Assembly: GCF_014202315.1 (NCBI RefSeq)
Contig: NZ_JACHGN010000016.1
Location: forward strand, 62,001 to 126,000
Source: Thermocatellispora tengchongensis
GTDB taxonomy: Bacteria > Actinomycetota > Actinomycetes > Streptosporangiales > Streptosporangiaceae
Length of the DNA: 64,000 nt
Direction of reading: 5' to 3'
In this document: piece by piece, positions 41,730-51,070 of the stretch
Numbering within the stretch: position 1 is the stretch's first letter
Layout: every line of letters begins with the position of its first letter
Notes under the pieces: generated by a model
Database searches by the model: none
Seen by the model: only the letters and a program-made list of their open reading frames with translations
What the model was told of the DNA's origin: nothing
Translations under genes and position numbers: made by a program

Positions 41730-42490
41730 CCGTCGGGGTCGGTGAAGTGCCCGGCGTACTCACCCTGGCCGGTCTGGGCCGCTGCGGCGGTGACCCGGCC
41801 ACCGGCCGAGTTCGCGGCGGCGAGAAGAGCGTCCACATCGTCACGCGAGGCGGCGATGTGGGTGAGGACGAGCGCGGAGAAGCCGTCGCCGTGCTCGTCG
41901 CCGACGCCGGCGTCCTTGGCGAGGGCTTTGCGGGGCAGCAGGCCCAGCCGGCACACGCCGGCGGCGATGGTGAAGTCGATGAACTTGTCTCCGTAGTCGT
42001 GGTTGACGCTCATGCCCAGCGCCTCGTAGAACGCCTTGGACGCCTTCGGCTTGGCGACGCCGAGGTAGACGGCGGTCTCGGTCGGTTTCGGTGGGCCGCA
42101 GACGGGTTCGGTGTCCTTCTTGGAGGCCGCGGCCAGCTTCCACATGGCCCCGTCCGGTGCCTGGTAGACGGCGGTGAACTCGCCGAACATCTGTTTCTTG
42201 GCCGGTTTGATGACCGTTGCGCCGTTGGCGGTGGCGGCGTCGAGGAGGGATTTCACCTCCGCGGGCTGGTTGACGATGCAGGACAGGACGTGGCCACGGA
42301 AGCCCGCGCTCGGCGGCTTCGTAGCGGAGCCGGTGGCGGGCGCGTCCATCTGGCGGAGGGCGAGCCGTCCGGTGCCGTGCAGGTCGAGACCGGCATCGGT
42401 GGCCGTGGCCGAGAATGCGGCGGTGTAGAAGGAGCGGGCGGTTTCTACCTGCGGTACGCCGATCGTGATGATGTCTATGCGGAGCGTCAT
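41699..42490 (-). CDS. two-domain VOC family protein
   Basis: 263 residues with two tandem vicinal-oxygen-chelate domains: residues ~1-125 ([20 protein letters not shown]) and ~130-263 ([20 protein letters not shown], ending [16 protein letters not shown]). Such fused proteins resemble hydroxylase/antibiotic-binding glyoxalase relatives. ATG 42490 follows AAGGACC. It is followed upstream by another VOC gene on the same strand. Confidence 0.88.
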   Translation of the reverse strand: MTLRIDIITIGVPQVETARSFYTAAFSATATDAGLDLHGTGRLALRQMDAPATGSATKPPSAGFRGHVLSCIVNQPAEVKSLLDAATANGATVIKPAKKQMFGEFTAVYQAPDGAMWKLAAASKKDTEPVCGPPKPTETAVYLGVAKPKASKAFYEALGMSVNHDYGDKFIDFTIAAGVCRLGLLPRKALAKDAGVGDEHGDGFSALVLTHIAASRDDVDALLAAANSAGGRVTAAAAQTGQGEYAGHFTDPDGYRWEITTPA

Positions 42491-42533
42491 CGAGTGGGTC
42501 CTTGGTGTTGCGGGAGGTCGGTTGATCTGCGGC

Positions 42534-42956
42534 TCACGCAGATGCGCTGGTGACGCGGATGAGGTTGCCGGCGGGGTCGCGGAAGGCGCAGTCGCGGACT
42601 CCGTAGTCCTGGTCGATGGGTTCCTGCACCACATCGGCCCCGGCGGCCTGGAGGCGGTCGAACAGCCCGTCGAGGTCGTCGGTGGCCAGCGTGATGGCGG
42701 TGTAGACGCCCTTGGTGATGAGTTCCAGGATGGTGCGGCGCTCCTCCTCGGTGATGCCCGGATCGGCCGCCGGTGGGTGCAACACGATGGAGGTGCCGGG
42801 TTGCCCGACCGGGCCGACGGTGATCCACCGCATGTCCTCGTAGCCGGCGTCGGCCCGGACCTCGAAGCCCAGGATGTCGCGATAGAAGACCAGAGCGGCC
42901 TCGGGGTCGGTCTGCGGGACGAAGGCCTGCTGAATGGTGATGTTCACGTCCGTCAC
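42534..42956 (-). CDS. VOC family protein
   Basis: 140 residues with QTDPEAALVFYRDILGFEVR in the first half and DYGVRDCAFRDPAGNLIRV at the end. Two or three GTG codons (42947, 42956, 42965) could be the start; 42956 is chosen as a compromise. It overlaps no neighbour, lies 43 bases upstream of the two-domain VOC gene, and directly follows an AraC gene on the same strand, so it may be regulated by it. Confidence 0.85.
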   Translation of the reverse strand: MTDVNITIQQAFVPQTDPEAALVFYRDILGFEVRADAGYEDMRWITVGPVGQPGTSIVLHPPAADPGITEEERRTILELITKGVYTAITLATDDLDGLFDRLQAAGADVVQEPIDQDYGVRDCAFRDPAGNLIRVTSASA

Positions 42957-42967
42957 GCTATGCACCA

Positions 42968-43411
42968 CTACCGGGCGCGGGCTTCTCGATTCTTGACCGG
43001 TCTGGTCACTTGCTTGCTCAGACACGGCGGAATGCCCGCCGCCGCCTGGGAGTGGTCACGCCGGTAGACGCTCGGCGGCACGCCGACCAGTTCGGTGAAC
43101 CTCGTGCTGAAGGTGCCCAGCGAGGAGAAGCCCACCTCGAAGCACACCTCCGTGACGCTCAGGTCTCCGCGGCGCAGCAGCGTCATGGCCCGTTCGATGC
43201 GCCGGGTCATCAGGTACGAGTACGGGGACTCACCGTAGAGACGACGAAACCCCCGGCTCAGGTGCCCGATCGACATGTGCGCCCCGCGGGCCAGTGTGTC
43301 GAGGTTCAGCGGCTTGGCGTACTCACGATCGATCCGGTCCCGCACACGGCGCATCATGGCGATGTCGCGCAACCGTTGCGCCAGCGCACGCCCACCATCC
43401 ATGAGCACCAT
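42968..43411 (-). CDS. AraC family transcriptional regulator (short)
   Basis: 147 residues consisting of little more than the AraC double helix-turn-helix (LDTLARGAHMSIGHLSRGFR; LSVTEVCFEVGFSSLGTFST). There is no separate effector domain, as in the short AraC proteins found beside VOC genes. It starts a minus-strand run with two VOC genes. ATG 43411 or 43399 are possible starts. Confidence 0.88.
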   Translation of the reverse strand: MVLMDGGRALAQRLRDIAMMRRVRDRIDREYAKPLNLDTLARGAHMSIGHLSRGFRRLYGESPYSYLMTRRIERAMTLLRRGDLSVTEVCFEVGFSSLGTFSTRFTELVGVPPSVYRRDHSQAAAGIPPCLSKQVTRPVKNREARAR

Positions 43412-43565
43412 CGTCCCATTTTCACACCCGGCGCACGGACGATCGGGCCGGCCAGAGGTGTCGCCGAGACACGGCGAGCATCGATCAAGAATCGAGAAGC
43501 GCCGGCTCCCACGGCACGGCTAACCTCGCTTGCGTCCTACCGCCCATGACAGGAAAGTGACAGCG

Positions 43566-44000
43566 ATGAGCAGGAACGGCTTCTCCGAGGAAGAACGCGC
43601 CGCCATGAAGGAGCGCGCCGCGGAACTGAAGAGGGAGGCGAACCGCGGTCGTGGCAACAAGGCGGCGGCCGAGGAACTCGACGTGCTGACGAAGATCGCG
43701 GAGATGGAGCCGCCGGACCGCGCAATAGCGGAACGCATCCACGCCATCGTCACCGCCAACGCCCCGGAACTGGCGCCGAAGCTCTGGTACGGACAGCCGG
43801 CCTACGCCAGAAAGGGGAAGGTCGTGTGCTTCTTCCGGAGCGGGCACGTGGACAACGAGCCATACTCCACCTTCGGCTTCACCGCCGAAGCCAACCTCGC
43901 CGACGCCGCCGGCCTGTGGCCCACGTCCTTCGCCGTGACCGAGCTGAGCGACGAGGCCACGAACATGATCACCGCCCTCGTCAAGAAGGCCGTCAGCTGA
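43566..44000 (+). CDS. DUF1801-type (iron-chaperone-like fold) protein
   Basis: 144 residues. A charged helical N-terminus (EEERAAMKERAAELKREANR) precedes a DUF1801 domain: ANAPELAPKLWYGQPAYARK and KVVCFFRSGHVD are typical. The family includes the frataxin-like YdhG fold, but most members are uncharacterised. GACAGGAAAG lies upstream of the ATG. Divergent from the AraC gene. Members of this family, like VOC and DGPF proteins, often accompany ECF sigma modules. Confidence 0.85.
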   Translation: MSRNGFSEEERAAMKERAAELKREANRGRGNKAAAEELDVLTKIAEMEPPDRAIAERIHAIVTANAPELAPKLWYGQPAYARKGKVVCFFRSGHVDNEPYSTFGFTAEANLADAAGLWPTSFAVTELSDEATNMITALVKKAVS

Positions 44001-44088
44001 CGCTTCCGCGCGCCCGGCTCACACCTCCCGAGCCGCGCGCCGTGCTGCGGGCGGCAGCCGGATCGCCCTGGCCGGCCGTGACGGACCG

Positions 44089-44538
44089 TCAGCCGAGTTG
44101 CTGGGCCAAGGCGACGACGATGCCCTCGGGGCCGCGGACATAGCAGATCCGATAGCTGTCCTCGTACTGTTCCAGCGTGCCGACGAGTTCGGCTCCGTGG
44201 GGGCGCAGGCGGGCAATGACGTCCTCGATGTCGTCGACGACGAACATGACGCGGCGAATGCCCAGCGTGTTCGCCGGCGCGTCCTTCGGCTCGGTGCTGA
44301 TCGCCTTCGGCGTGTGGAACTTCGCCAGCTCGATTCCGCCGACGCCGCCCGGGATCCGCAGCATTGCGACCTCCTGCCGCACCCCGTTGAGGCCGATGAC
44401 ACGCTCCGCCTGCTCCGCCCAACGCCCCTCGATCGGCGCCCTGCCCTCCAGTTCCATGCCGAGTTCGACGAAGAACGCGATGGCGGCGTCAAGGTCGTCG
44501 ACAACGATGAGGACGTTGTCCATCCGCTGGATGGTCAT
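44089..44538 (-). CDS. VOC family protein
   Basis: 149 residues: DNVLIVVDDLDAAIAFFVEL in the first half, GIRRVMFVVDDIEDVIARLR in the second, with metal-ligand candidates His in KFHTPKAIS and Glu in TLEQYEDSY. Substrate unknown. RBS GAAGGAGACC precedes ATG 44538. Confidence 0.88.
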   Translation of the reverse strand: MTIQRMDNVLIVVDDLDAAIAFFVELGMELEGRAPIEGRWAEQAERVIGLNGVRQEVAMLRIPGGVGGIELAKFHTPKAISTEPKDAPANTLGIRRVMFVVDDIEDVIARLRPHGAELVGTLEQYEDSYRICYVRGPEGIVVALAQQLG

Positions 44539-44553
44539 GCCGGGTCTCCTTCA

Positions 44554-44676
44554 TCACGCGGCCGGTTCGTGGCCGCTGGTGTCCCTGGGACGGAGCCGGC
44601 GCCGCATTCTCGACACCAGGCAGTCGATGTGGACGTACTGGAGCGGGGAGAGCCGGGCGAGGAGTTCGCCGGTGAT
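44554..44676 (-). pseudogene. Tn3 transposase C-terminal scrap
   Basis: About 40 codons: ITGELLARLSPLQYVHIDC recalls the conserved end of Tn3 transposases (LARLSPLxxxHINxLGRY), after which similarity stops. It ends at a TGA at 44554. Too short for certainty, but the position next to another truncated gene fits an old insertion point. Confidence 0.4.
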
Positions 44677-44679
44677 GCA

Positions 44680-45117
44680 TCACCCGCCCAGCGGTGATGT
44701 GGCTGTGGGACGCACGTCGCCATCGGCGTCCAGGCTGGCCAGGAGCCGCAGGGCGTCGGCGGAGGGGCTGCCGGGGGCCGCTGAGAGCACCAGCAGTTCC
44801 ATGCCCGATTCGTCCGACAGCGTGAAGTTCTCCTGGTGCAGTTCCAGCTCCCCGACCAGGGGGTGCCGGTAGGCCTTGCGCCCGTACGTCCGCGCGCGCA
44901 CGTCCGCGCGGGCCCACAGGCGCCGGAAACGCTCGCTGCCCATCGCCAGCTCCCCGATCAACGAGGCCAGGCGCGGATCGTCGGGGTACTTGCCGGCCGC
45001 CAGGCGCAGGTGCCCGACCACGTCGCGGGTGCACTGGTCCCAGTCGGCGTACAGGCCGCGCTCGGTCTCCGTGAAGGTGGTCCTGCCGTTACCAGGAAGC
45101 CGGGTCCGACGGAAGTA
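44680..45117 (-). pseudogene. XRE-MmyB regulator lacking its N-terminus
   Basis: The remaining ~145 residues are the MmyB-like ligand domain (ERGLYADWDQCTRDVVGHLR; DPRLASLIGELAMGSERFRR; GRKAYRHPLVGELELHQENF). The helix-turn-helix half is gone; upstream lies the promoter of the divergent quinone reductase. This mirrors the intact gene at 14227 beside an SDR, so it was probably the regulator of the reductase at 45184. Confidence 0.8.
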
Positions 45118-45183
45118 GCGCCCCTGAACGGCGGCCGCCCGGGTGTGAAGGATCGAAGGCACTCGATCCAAAGGAGTTCGCAC

Positions 45184-45963
45184 ATGAAGACGCTGATCGT
45201 CTACGCCCACCCGGAGCCGAGGTCGCTCAACGGCTCGCTGAAGGACCTGGCGGTGGCCACGCTGGAGAAGGCGGGGCACGAGGTGCGGGTCAGTGACCTG
45301 TACGCGATGCGCTGGAAGGCGGTCGTGGACGCCGGGGACTTCGGCCCGTCCGCTTCGAGCCCGCTGAAGGTCGCCGCGGACTCGGGGCGGGCCTTCGACA
45401 CCGGAACCCTCACCCCGGACGTCCTGGCCGAGCAGGAGAAGCTGCTGTGGGCGGACATGATCATCTTCCAGTTCCCGATGTGGTGGTACACGATGCCGGC
45501 GATCCTCAAAGGCTGGGTCGACCGGGTCTTCACGTACCACTTCGCGTACGGCGTCGGCGAGCACAGCGACGTCAAGTACGGGGAGCGTTTCGGCGAGGGA
45601 ACCCTCGCGGGCAGGCGGGCGCTGCTGTCGGTGACCGTCGGCGGCCCGGAGTCGCACTACGCCGAGCGCGGGATCAACGGCCCGATCGACGACCTGCTGT
45701 TCCCGATCCAGCACGGCATCCTGTACTACCCGGGGATCGAGGTGCTGCCGCCGTTCGTGCTGTACGGCTCGGACCGGGTCACCGACGAGGACTTCCCGGA
45801 CATCGCCAAGGCCTGGGAGCAGCGGCTGCTGACCTTGGAGTCGACCGAGCCGATCGCGTTCCGGCGGCAGAACTTCGGCGACTACGAGATCCCGTCACTG
45901 CACCTGAAGGAAGGGCTGGAGCCCCCGGGCCGCTCGGGGTTCAGGCTCCACGTACGGCCCTAG
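45184..45963 (+). CDS. NAD(P)H-dependent quinone/flavodoxin-fold reductase (NQO2-like)
   Basis: 259 residues of the flavodoxin-like fold: MKTLIVYAHPEPRSLNGSLK (FMN/FAD phosphate loop), QFPMWWYTMPAILKGWVDRV and LLSVTVGGPESHYAERGING, which are the hallmarks of NQO/MdaB-type quinone reductases. It should reduce quinones or nitro compounds with two electrons. RBS AAAGGAG precedes ATG 45184. The regulator that probably controlled it (44680-45117) is broken. Confidence 0.92.
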   Translation: MKTLIVYAHPEPRSLNGSLKDLAVATLEKAGHEVRVSDLYAMRWKAVVDAGDFGPSASSPLKVAADSGRAFDTGTLTPDVLAEQEKLLWADMIIFQFPMWWYTMPAILKGWVDRVFTYHFAYGVGEHSDVKYGERFGEGTLAGRRALLSVTVGGPESHYAERGINGPIDDLLFPIQHGILYYPGIEVLPPFVLYGSDRVTDEDFPDIAKAWEQRLLTLESTEPIAFRRQNFGDYEIPSLHLKEGLEPPGRSGFRLHVRP

Positions 45964-46020
45964 CCTCCGGCGAGCGGCGACAACGTCTGGGTGCGCGCCC
46001 CCAATCACGGCCCGCCTCGA

Positions 46021-46079
46021 TGTCAAGCACACTTGACATCGAGGCGGGCCGTCTCCTACCGTGTCAAGCGTACTTGACA
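46021..46079 (+). promoter_or_regulatory. twin TGTCAAG-N4-CTTGACA operators
   Basis: TGTCAAG-CACA-CTTGACA (46021-46038) and TGTCAAG-CGTA-CTTGACA (46062-46079), each with perfect 7-base arms, spaced 41 bases start to start (about four helix turns). The right arm of the first doubles as a TTGACA -35 box. Placed just before the membrane protein/HTH operon, they suit cooperative autorepression by the small HTH protein. Confidence 0.65.
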
Positions 46080-46102
46080 TCTCGCTGCGGGGAGGGCACC
46101 TC

Positions 46103-46522
46103 GTGCAAGCGCACAACACGGCCGGAGACTATCGGGAATCGATCAAGACGAGCGTTCGGCTCGTCCTCTGGACACTCGCCTGGGTGGCGACCCTCGCTTT
46201 AGCCAAGTTCGGTCCCGAGCTGTCCTGGGGCTCGCGGCAACCGGTGGCGAGCTGGGCCGCGGTTGCCGCCAACCTGGTCGCCGGCATCGGATGGATCGTC
46301 GCCTTCACGCGCTTTCTCCGAGGACAAGATGAGCTGCAGCGAAAGATCCTCCAGGACGCGCTGGCGATCACCCTCGGAGTGGGGTGGGTCGCCGGATTCG
46401 CCTACGTCGTCGCGGACGGCGCCGACCTCGTCGCCTACGACGTCGATATCGCGGTCCTCCCCGTGTTCATGGGAGTCGTATACTTGATCGCCATCGTCGC
46501 CGGCAAGATCAGATATCGATGA
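46103..46522 (+). CDS. small integral membrane protein (partner of HTH protein)
   Basis: 139 residues with about four hydrophobic helices: VRLVLWTLAWVATLALAKFG, WAAVAANLVAGIGWIVAFTR, ALAITLGVGWVAGFAYVVAD and VLPVFMGVVYLIAIVAG. No catalytic motif. GTG 46103 follows GGGGAGGG with 6-base spacing. Its stop overlaps the next start (ATGA), so it is coupled to the small HTH regulator; such membrane-protein/HTH pairs are common and their signal is unknown. Confidence 0.85.
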   Translation: MQAHNTAGDYRESIKTSVRLVLWTLAWVATLALAKFGPELSWGSRQPVASWAAVAANLVAGIGWIVAFTRFLRGQDELQRKILQDALAITLGVGWVAGFAYVVADGADLVAYDVDIAVLPVFMGVVYLIAIVAGKIRYR

Positions 46523-46713
46523 AGAACCGCATCCCGGAACTTCGGGCCGAACGCGCCTGGACCCAGGCCGACCTGGCTCAGCGTGTCAGCGTGTCGAGGC
46601 AGACGATCAACGCCATCGAGAAGGGGAAGTTCGACCCGAGCCTTCCGGTCGCCTTCCGTCTCGCCAAGGTGTTCAACCTGACGATCGAAGAGCTCTTCAT
46701 CGACGATCAATGA
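46519..46713 (+). CDS. small XRE-family HTH regulator
   Basis: 64 residues, entirely a Cro/C1-type helix-turn-helix: LRAERAWTQADLAQRVSVSR, QTINAIEKGKFDPSLPVAFR and LAKVFNLTIEELF. ATG 46519 overlaps the upstream stop by four bases. It very likely binds the twin dyads at 46021-46079 and is itself kept inactive or active by the membrane partner. Confidence 0.93.
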   Translation: MKNRIPELRAERAWTQADLAQRVSVSRQTINAIEKGKFDPSLPVAFRLAKVFNLTIEELFIDDQ

Positions 46714-46953
46714 AGCGCCTCGGGTGCACCAGCCGCGCGCGGCGCTCGGACGGCGGGCCGTCATGGTCACGGTCGACCAGGATCACCATCTCATGAGGAG
46801 GCCGGGAGGCGCTCGGTGAACGCGCCGGAGCGACCGCGGGCGACGTCGCCGCCCGGCCCGGCCGGGCCGGGGCCGGTGAGCCCCGCTGCGGCGGCCCCGC
46901 CCCGGTGGGGGCCTCCGTCCCGGGGAGCACGGCGGCCCCCGCCGGCACCAGGA

Positions 46954-47937
46954 TCAGCGAGCCAGCAGCGCGTCGATCTCGCCCATCTGGGCCGGGGTCA
47001 GCGGGCCGCGGTCGAGCGCCCCGGCGTTCTCCTCCGCCTGGGCCACCGACTTGAACCCGGGAATGGGGATCATCGCCTCGCCCCGGGCGAGGATCCACGC
47101 CAGCGCGCCCTGGGCGAGGGTGCGGCCCTCGCTGGTGAGGATCTCCCGGACGGCGGCCAGCCGGTCGAGGGCGTCCTGGTCGGGACGTCCGTCGCGGAAG
47201 TAGGTCACCCACGAGTGCCCGCTGCCGCGTACGTCGTCGGCGGGCAGCCGCGACTCGGCGGTGAACTTGCCCGTCAGCAGCCCCATCGCCAGCGGCGAGC
47301 GGGCCAGGCCGGCCAGGCCGGCCTCCTCGCTGACCTCGACCAGGCCGGGCACGTCGCTGAGCACGTTGATCGCGAACTGCACGGCCGCCGCGCCATGCCG
47401 GCCGGCCAGCATCCGGGCCCGTTCCTCGTCGTCGGTGCTCCACCCGTAGCTGCGGATCATGCCCTTGTCGACCAGGCTCTCCAGCTCGGCGAACACGTCC
47501 TCGGCGGCGGCGGTGCCGGTGTCTCCCACGTGCAACTGGTACAGGTCGATGTAGTCGGTGCCCAGGCGGGCCAGCGACGCCTCGCACGCGCGCCGTACGT
47601 ACGCGGCGGAGGTGTCGGTGCCGGTGATCTCCTTCCGCGCCTCGTCGTAGGTGTAGCCGAACTTCGTGGCGATGACCACGGCGTCGCGCCGGTCCCGCAG
47701 GGCGCGGCCGAGGACCCGCTCGCTGTGGCCGGTGCCGTAGACGTCGGCGGTGTCGAAGAACGTCACGCCCAGATCGACGGCGCGGTCGATCGCGCGGATG
47801 GACTCGTCGTCGTCCACCTCCCCCCAGCCGTCCTGCTTGCCGTCGAGCAGGAACGGCCCGCCGATCGCCCAGCACCCCAGTCCGATCGCGCCGACCTCCA
47901 GCTCCGTGCCGCCGAGCTTCCTGGTCAAAGTGGTCAT
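46954..47937 (-). CDS. aldo/keto reductase
   Basis: 327 residues, complete AKR barrel. The catalytic tetrad is visible: Asp and Tyr in VTFFDTADVYGTGHSERVLG, Lys in VVIATKFGYTYDEA and His in IDLYQLHVGDTG. The NADPH-binding end is AMIPIPGFKSVAQAEENA. Divergent from a MocR/PdxR-type regulator; such pairs include pyridoxal reductases, so vitamin B6 chemistry is one possibility, not shown. The 240 bases downstream (46714-46953) hold no gene. Confidence 0.92.
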   Translation of the reverse strand: MTTLTRKLGGTELEVGAIGLGCWAIGGPFLLDGKQDGWGEVDDDESIRAIDRAVDLGVTFFDTADVYGTGHSERVLGRALRDRRDAVVIATKFGYTYDEARKEITGTDTSAAYVRRACEASLARLGTDYIDLYQLHVGDTGTAAAEDVFAELESLVDKGMIRSYGWSTDDEERARMLAGRHGAAAVQFAINVLSDVPGLVEVSEEAGLAGLARSPLAMGLLTGKFTAESRLPADDVRGSGHSWVTYFRDGRPDQDALDRLAAVREILTSEGRTLAQGALAWILARGEAMIPIPGFKSVAQAEENAGALDRGPLTPAQMGEIDALLAR

Positions 47938-48051
47938 ATCCCTGCTCCTTCACGGATCTTCATCTCACTCGGCCGTCTACGGTAAGCGCGACTTGGTATC
48001 GTCTGAAGAACCAATTTCCGCCAAGCAGGCAAGTCCATTTCCGGGCCGATC

Positions 48052-49545
48052 ATGTCCAGGCAGTCCCCTTCGCTCGCCGCGGTCGGCATCACGCTCGACC
48101 CCGCCCCGGGCATCGCCGTCTCGCGTCACCTCTACGAGCGGATCCGCGACGCCATCCTGTCCGGCCAGCTCAGGCCGGGGCTCAGGCTGCCGTCCTCGCG
48201 TGCGCTCGCGGCCGAGCTGGGCGTGTCGCGCACCACCACGGTCACCGCGTACGAGCGGCTGCGCGACGAGGGCTACCTGGACGGACGGGTCGGCGCCGGC
48301 ACCACCGTGGCACTGCTGCAGATCCCCCCGGCGGCGGCTCCCGTCCACCAGCCCCCGGCCGTACGCCGCCCGCCGCGGTTGTCTGCCCAGGGCGCCGCCC
48401 TGGCCGGCGTGCGCTGGCGGATACGGCACGCCATGGACGGCCCCGGCTCTGGCCCACCGGCGTTCCCGGTCGGCCGCCCGGCGCTCGACGCGTTCCCGGC
48501 CGAGCTGTGGGGCAAGGTGGTGGCCCGGCGCGCCCGCCGCTCGGCCGGCTCCCTCCTGCGCTACCAGCATCCCGCCGGGTACCGGCCGCTGCGCGAGGCC
48601 ATCGCCGCGTACGCCGGCATGGCCAGGGCGGTGCGCTGCACCCCGGAACAGGTGCTGGTCGTGGGCGGCGCGCAGGCCGGGCTCAGCCTCGCCGCCCGGC
48701 TGCTCCTCGACCCGGGCGACGACGCCTGGATGGAGAACCCGGGCTACTACGGCGCCCGCGGCGCGATCATCGCCGCCGGGGCCACCCCGGTCCCGGTGCC
48801 CGTCGATGAGGACGGCCTGGACATCGCCGCGGGGAAGGCGTTGGCGCCCCGCGCCCGGGTCGCCTACGTGACCCCCTCGCACCAGTTCCCGCTGGGCGTC
48901 ACCATGAGCCTGCCCCGCCGGCTCGCCCTGCTGGAGTGGGCGCGCACCGCCGACGCCTACGTCGTGGAGGACGACTACGACAGCGAATACCGCTACGTCG
49001 GGGACCCGCTCCCCTCCCTGCAAGGTCTGGACGGCTCGGGACGCGTGGTGTACGTCGGCAGCTTCAGCAAGGTGCTGTTCCCCGCGCTGCGCATCGGATA
49101 CCTGATCGTGCCCGACGAGCTCGTGGACGCCTTCGCGGCCGGGCAGCGCTTCGCCGCCGCGCACGTCCCCGCGCTTGAGCAGGCCGCCCTCACCGACTTC
49201 ATCGCCGACGGGCACTTCGCCCGGCACGTCCGGCGCATGCGCGCCCTGTACGCCGAACGGGGGGCCGCCCTGGTGCAGGCGGCGCGGCGCGAGCTCGACG
49301 GAGTCCTGTCCGTGACGCCCGCGCACGCCGGCCTGCACGTCATCGGCTGGCTGCCGGACGGCATGGACGACGGGGCGGCCGCCCTGCGGGCCGCGGAGCA
49401 CGGCGTGGACGTGCAGCCCTTGTCCGCGCACGCCCAAGAGCCCGGCCGGCGTCCCGGGCTGCTCCTGGGCCACGCGGCGACGCCCGAGCCCGACATCGTC
49501 ACCGGCATCCAGCGCCTCGCGGCCGCCCTGACCGCGGCGTCCTAG
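48052..49545 (+). CDS. MocR/PdxR-type regulator (GntR helix-turn-helix fused to aminotransferase)
   Basis: 497 residues. N-terminal GntR winged helix (LRLPSSRALAAELGVSRTTT) and a fold-type I aminotransferase domain. The PLP lysine is in VYVGSFSKVLFPALRIGYLI; RQL-type cofactor contacts are VEDDYDSEYRY and VTPSHQFPLGVTM. MocR proteins sense PLP or PLP-amino acid adducts and control B6, GABA or amino acid genes. The divergent aldo/keto reductase is the probable target. No strong RBS is seen before ATG 48052. Confidence 0.93.
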   Translation: MSRQSPSLAAVGITLDPAPGIAVSRHLYERIRDAILSGQLRPGLRLPSSRALAAELGVSRTTTVTAYERLRDEGYLDGRVGAGTTVALLQIPPAAAPVHQPPAVRRPPRLSAQGAALAGVRWRIRHAMDGPGSGPPAFPVGRPALDAFPAELWGKVVARRARRSAGSLLRYQHPAGYRPLREAIAAYAGMARAVRCTPEQVLVVGGAQAGLSLAARLLLDPGDDAWMENPGYYGARGAIIAAGATPVPVPVDEDGLDIAAGKALAPRARVAYVTPSHQFPLGVTMSLPRRLALLEWARTADAYVVEDDYDSEYRYVGDPLPSLQGLDGSGRVVYVGSFSKVLFPALRIGYLIVPDELVDAFAAGQRFAAAHVPALEQAALTDFIADGHFARHVRRMRALYAERGAALVQAARRELDGVLSVTPAHAGLHVIGWLPDGMDDGAAALRAAEHGVDVQPLSAHAQEPGRRPGLLLGHAATPEPDIVTGIQRLAAALTAAS

Positions 49546-49567
49546 CCGACCGGCACGCCGCCCCGCC

Positions 49568-51070
49568 TCAGCGGATGCCGTTCCACACGGCGCGTTCGTC
49601 GCCGGCCGGGTCGGCGGCCTCCTCGACCTTGTCGCTGATCAGGCCGGTGGCGCGCTCCGGCGGAGTGTACGGGGACCAGCCGGGCGTGCCGTCGGCGACG
49701 AACGACACCCAGGTGCCGTGCGCGGTGTCGGCGACGGCGGGGGAGGGGTCGTCGCCGATGAGGGGGCGTACGTCCTGCCGGTCGATCGTGCCGAACACGA
49801 ACGGCAGCTCGACCGCGTGGCAGGCGCCGAAGCCGTGGTTGGCCTCCGGATCGGGATGGTCGAAGCGGTACATCCAGGTCGTGGCGCCGGTGGCGGCGCG
49901 GGCCTCGGCGACGCGGACGGCCGGGATGCGGAAGAACCAGTCGGAGACGGCGGCGGCGAGGAGATCGCCGGGGCGGGCGCCGGGGCGGTTGGCCCGGTAG
50001 ACGGCCAGCCCGGCGGGGGTGAGGCCGTAGGCCGCCACGGCGGCTTCGAGCGCGGCGTCGTCGATCAGGTCGATGGTGCGGGCCGCGACCAGGAACAGCC
50101 GCGCCTCGTCCCGGGTCGATCCGATCAGCAGCGGCACGTCGGCGCCGCGGCCGGCGGCGATGGCCTCCAGCGGGGCGGTGGGGAGCACGGTGCCGTCCAC
50201 GGTGGGCGCGAACGGCAGCAGGCTCAGCGCGAGGGTGCCCCACTTGGCCGGGTCGGGCGTGCCCTGTACCTCCACCACCAGGTCGGAGGCGGCGCGCACG
50301 AGGGTGTCGAGGGCGACCTGCTTGATCGCCTCGCGCGTCGGCGGCACGCCGAGCGCCTCGGCCAGGTAGCGGCCCACCATGAGTCCCTGCTCGGGGGGCA
50401 GGGCGTGGGCGGCGGCGCCGGACTGGGCGATGGCCCGGGCGAACAGGCCCTCGGTCTGCGGCATGGACAGCAGCGTGGTCACGCTCATCGCCCCGGCCGA
50501 CTCGCCGGCGACGGTGACCCGTGCGGGGTCGCCGCCGAACGCGGCGATGTTCTCCTGCACCCAGCGCAGGGCGGCGATCTGGTCGAGCAGGCCCAGGTTG
50601 GCCACGCCGTCGCCGAGGTACAGGAAGCCCTCGGCCGCCATCCGGTAGTTGATCGTGACGCATACGACGCCGTCGCGGGCGAAGGCGGCGCCGTCGTACG
50701 CGCCGACCGAGCCCGAGCCGTTCATGAACGACCCGCCGTGGATCCACACCAGCACCGGCAGGCCGGACCCGCCCGGGTCGGGGGTCCAGACGTTGAGGTT
50801 CAGGCACTCCTCGCCCGCGATGACGACCTCGCGGAAGAGCGGCTGGTACTGCGGCGGGTAGTCCCCCTTGGGCACGGTCGGCCCGTACGCGGTGGCCGCC
50901 CGGGTGCCGCTCCACGACGGCGCGGGCCGCGGCGGCAGCATCCGGTTCGGGCCGAAGGGTGCGGCGGCGTAGGGGATGCCGAGGAAGGCCGCCACGCCTC
51001 CCGGGAGAAGCCGGCCCGCCAGCCTGCCGCTCGACACCGTCACCACTGGAGCTTGCATCGGATCGTTCAT
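49568..51070 (-). CDS. carboxylesterase, type B
   Basis: 500 residues. Nucleophile elbow GDPARVTVAGESAGAMSVTT (GESAG), oxyanion/early motif LPVLVWIHGGSFMNGSGSVG, and C-terminal His in HGFGACHAVELPFVFG. It hydrolyses carboxylic esters such as p-nitrobenzyl or drug esters; no signal peptide. ATG 51070 is preferred over 51088 because CGGAG lies 6-8 bases upstream. Divergent from a TetR gene that probably represses it. Confidence 0.92.
   Translation of the reverse strand: MNDPMQAPVVTVSSGRLAGRLLPGGVAAFLGIPYAAAPFGPNRMLPPRPAPSWSGTRAATAYGPTVPKGDYPPQYQPLFREVVIAGEECLNLNVWTPDPGGSGLPVLVWIHGGSFMNGSGSVGAYDGAAFARDGVVCVTINYRMAAEGFLYLGDGVANLGLLDQIAALRWVQENIAAFGGDPARVTVAGESAGAMSVTTLLSMPQTEGLFARAIAQSGAAAHALPPEQGLMVGRYLAEALGVPPTREAIKQVALDTLVRAASDLVVEVQGTPDPAKWGTLALSLLPFAPTVDGTVLPTAPLEAIAAGRGADVPLLIGSTRDEARLFLVAARTIDLIDDAALEAAVAAYGLTPAGLAVYRANRPGARPGDLLAAAVSDWFFRIPAVRVAEARAATGATTWMYRFDHPDPEANHGFGACHAVELPFVFGTIDRQDVRPLIGDDPSPAVADTAHGTWVSFVADGTPGWSPYTPPERATGLISDKVEEAADPAGDERAVWNGIR

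Noticed and set aside
43455-43490. TGTCGC-N17-CGAT upstream of the DUF1801 gene, like an ECF42 promoter
   Set aside because: The -10 ends in T instead of C and the distance to the start is about 85 bases, so support is too weak.
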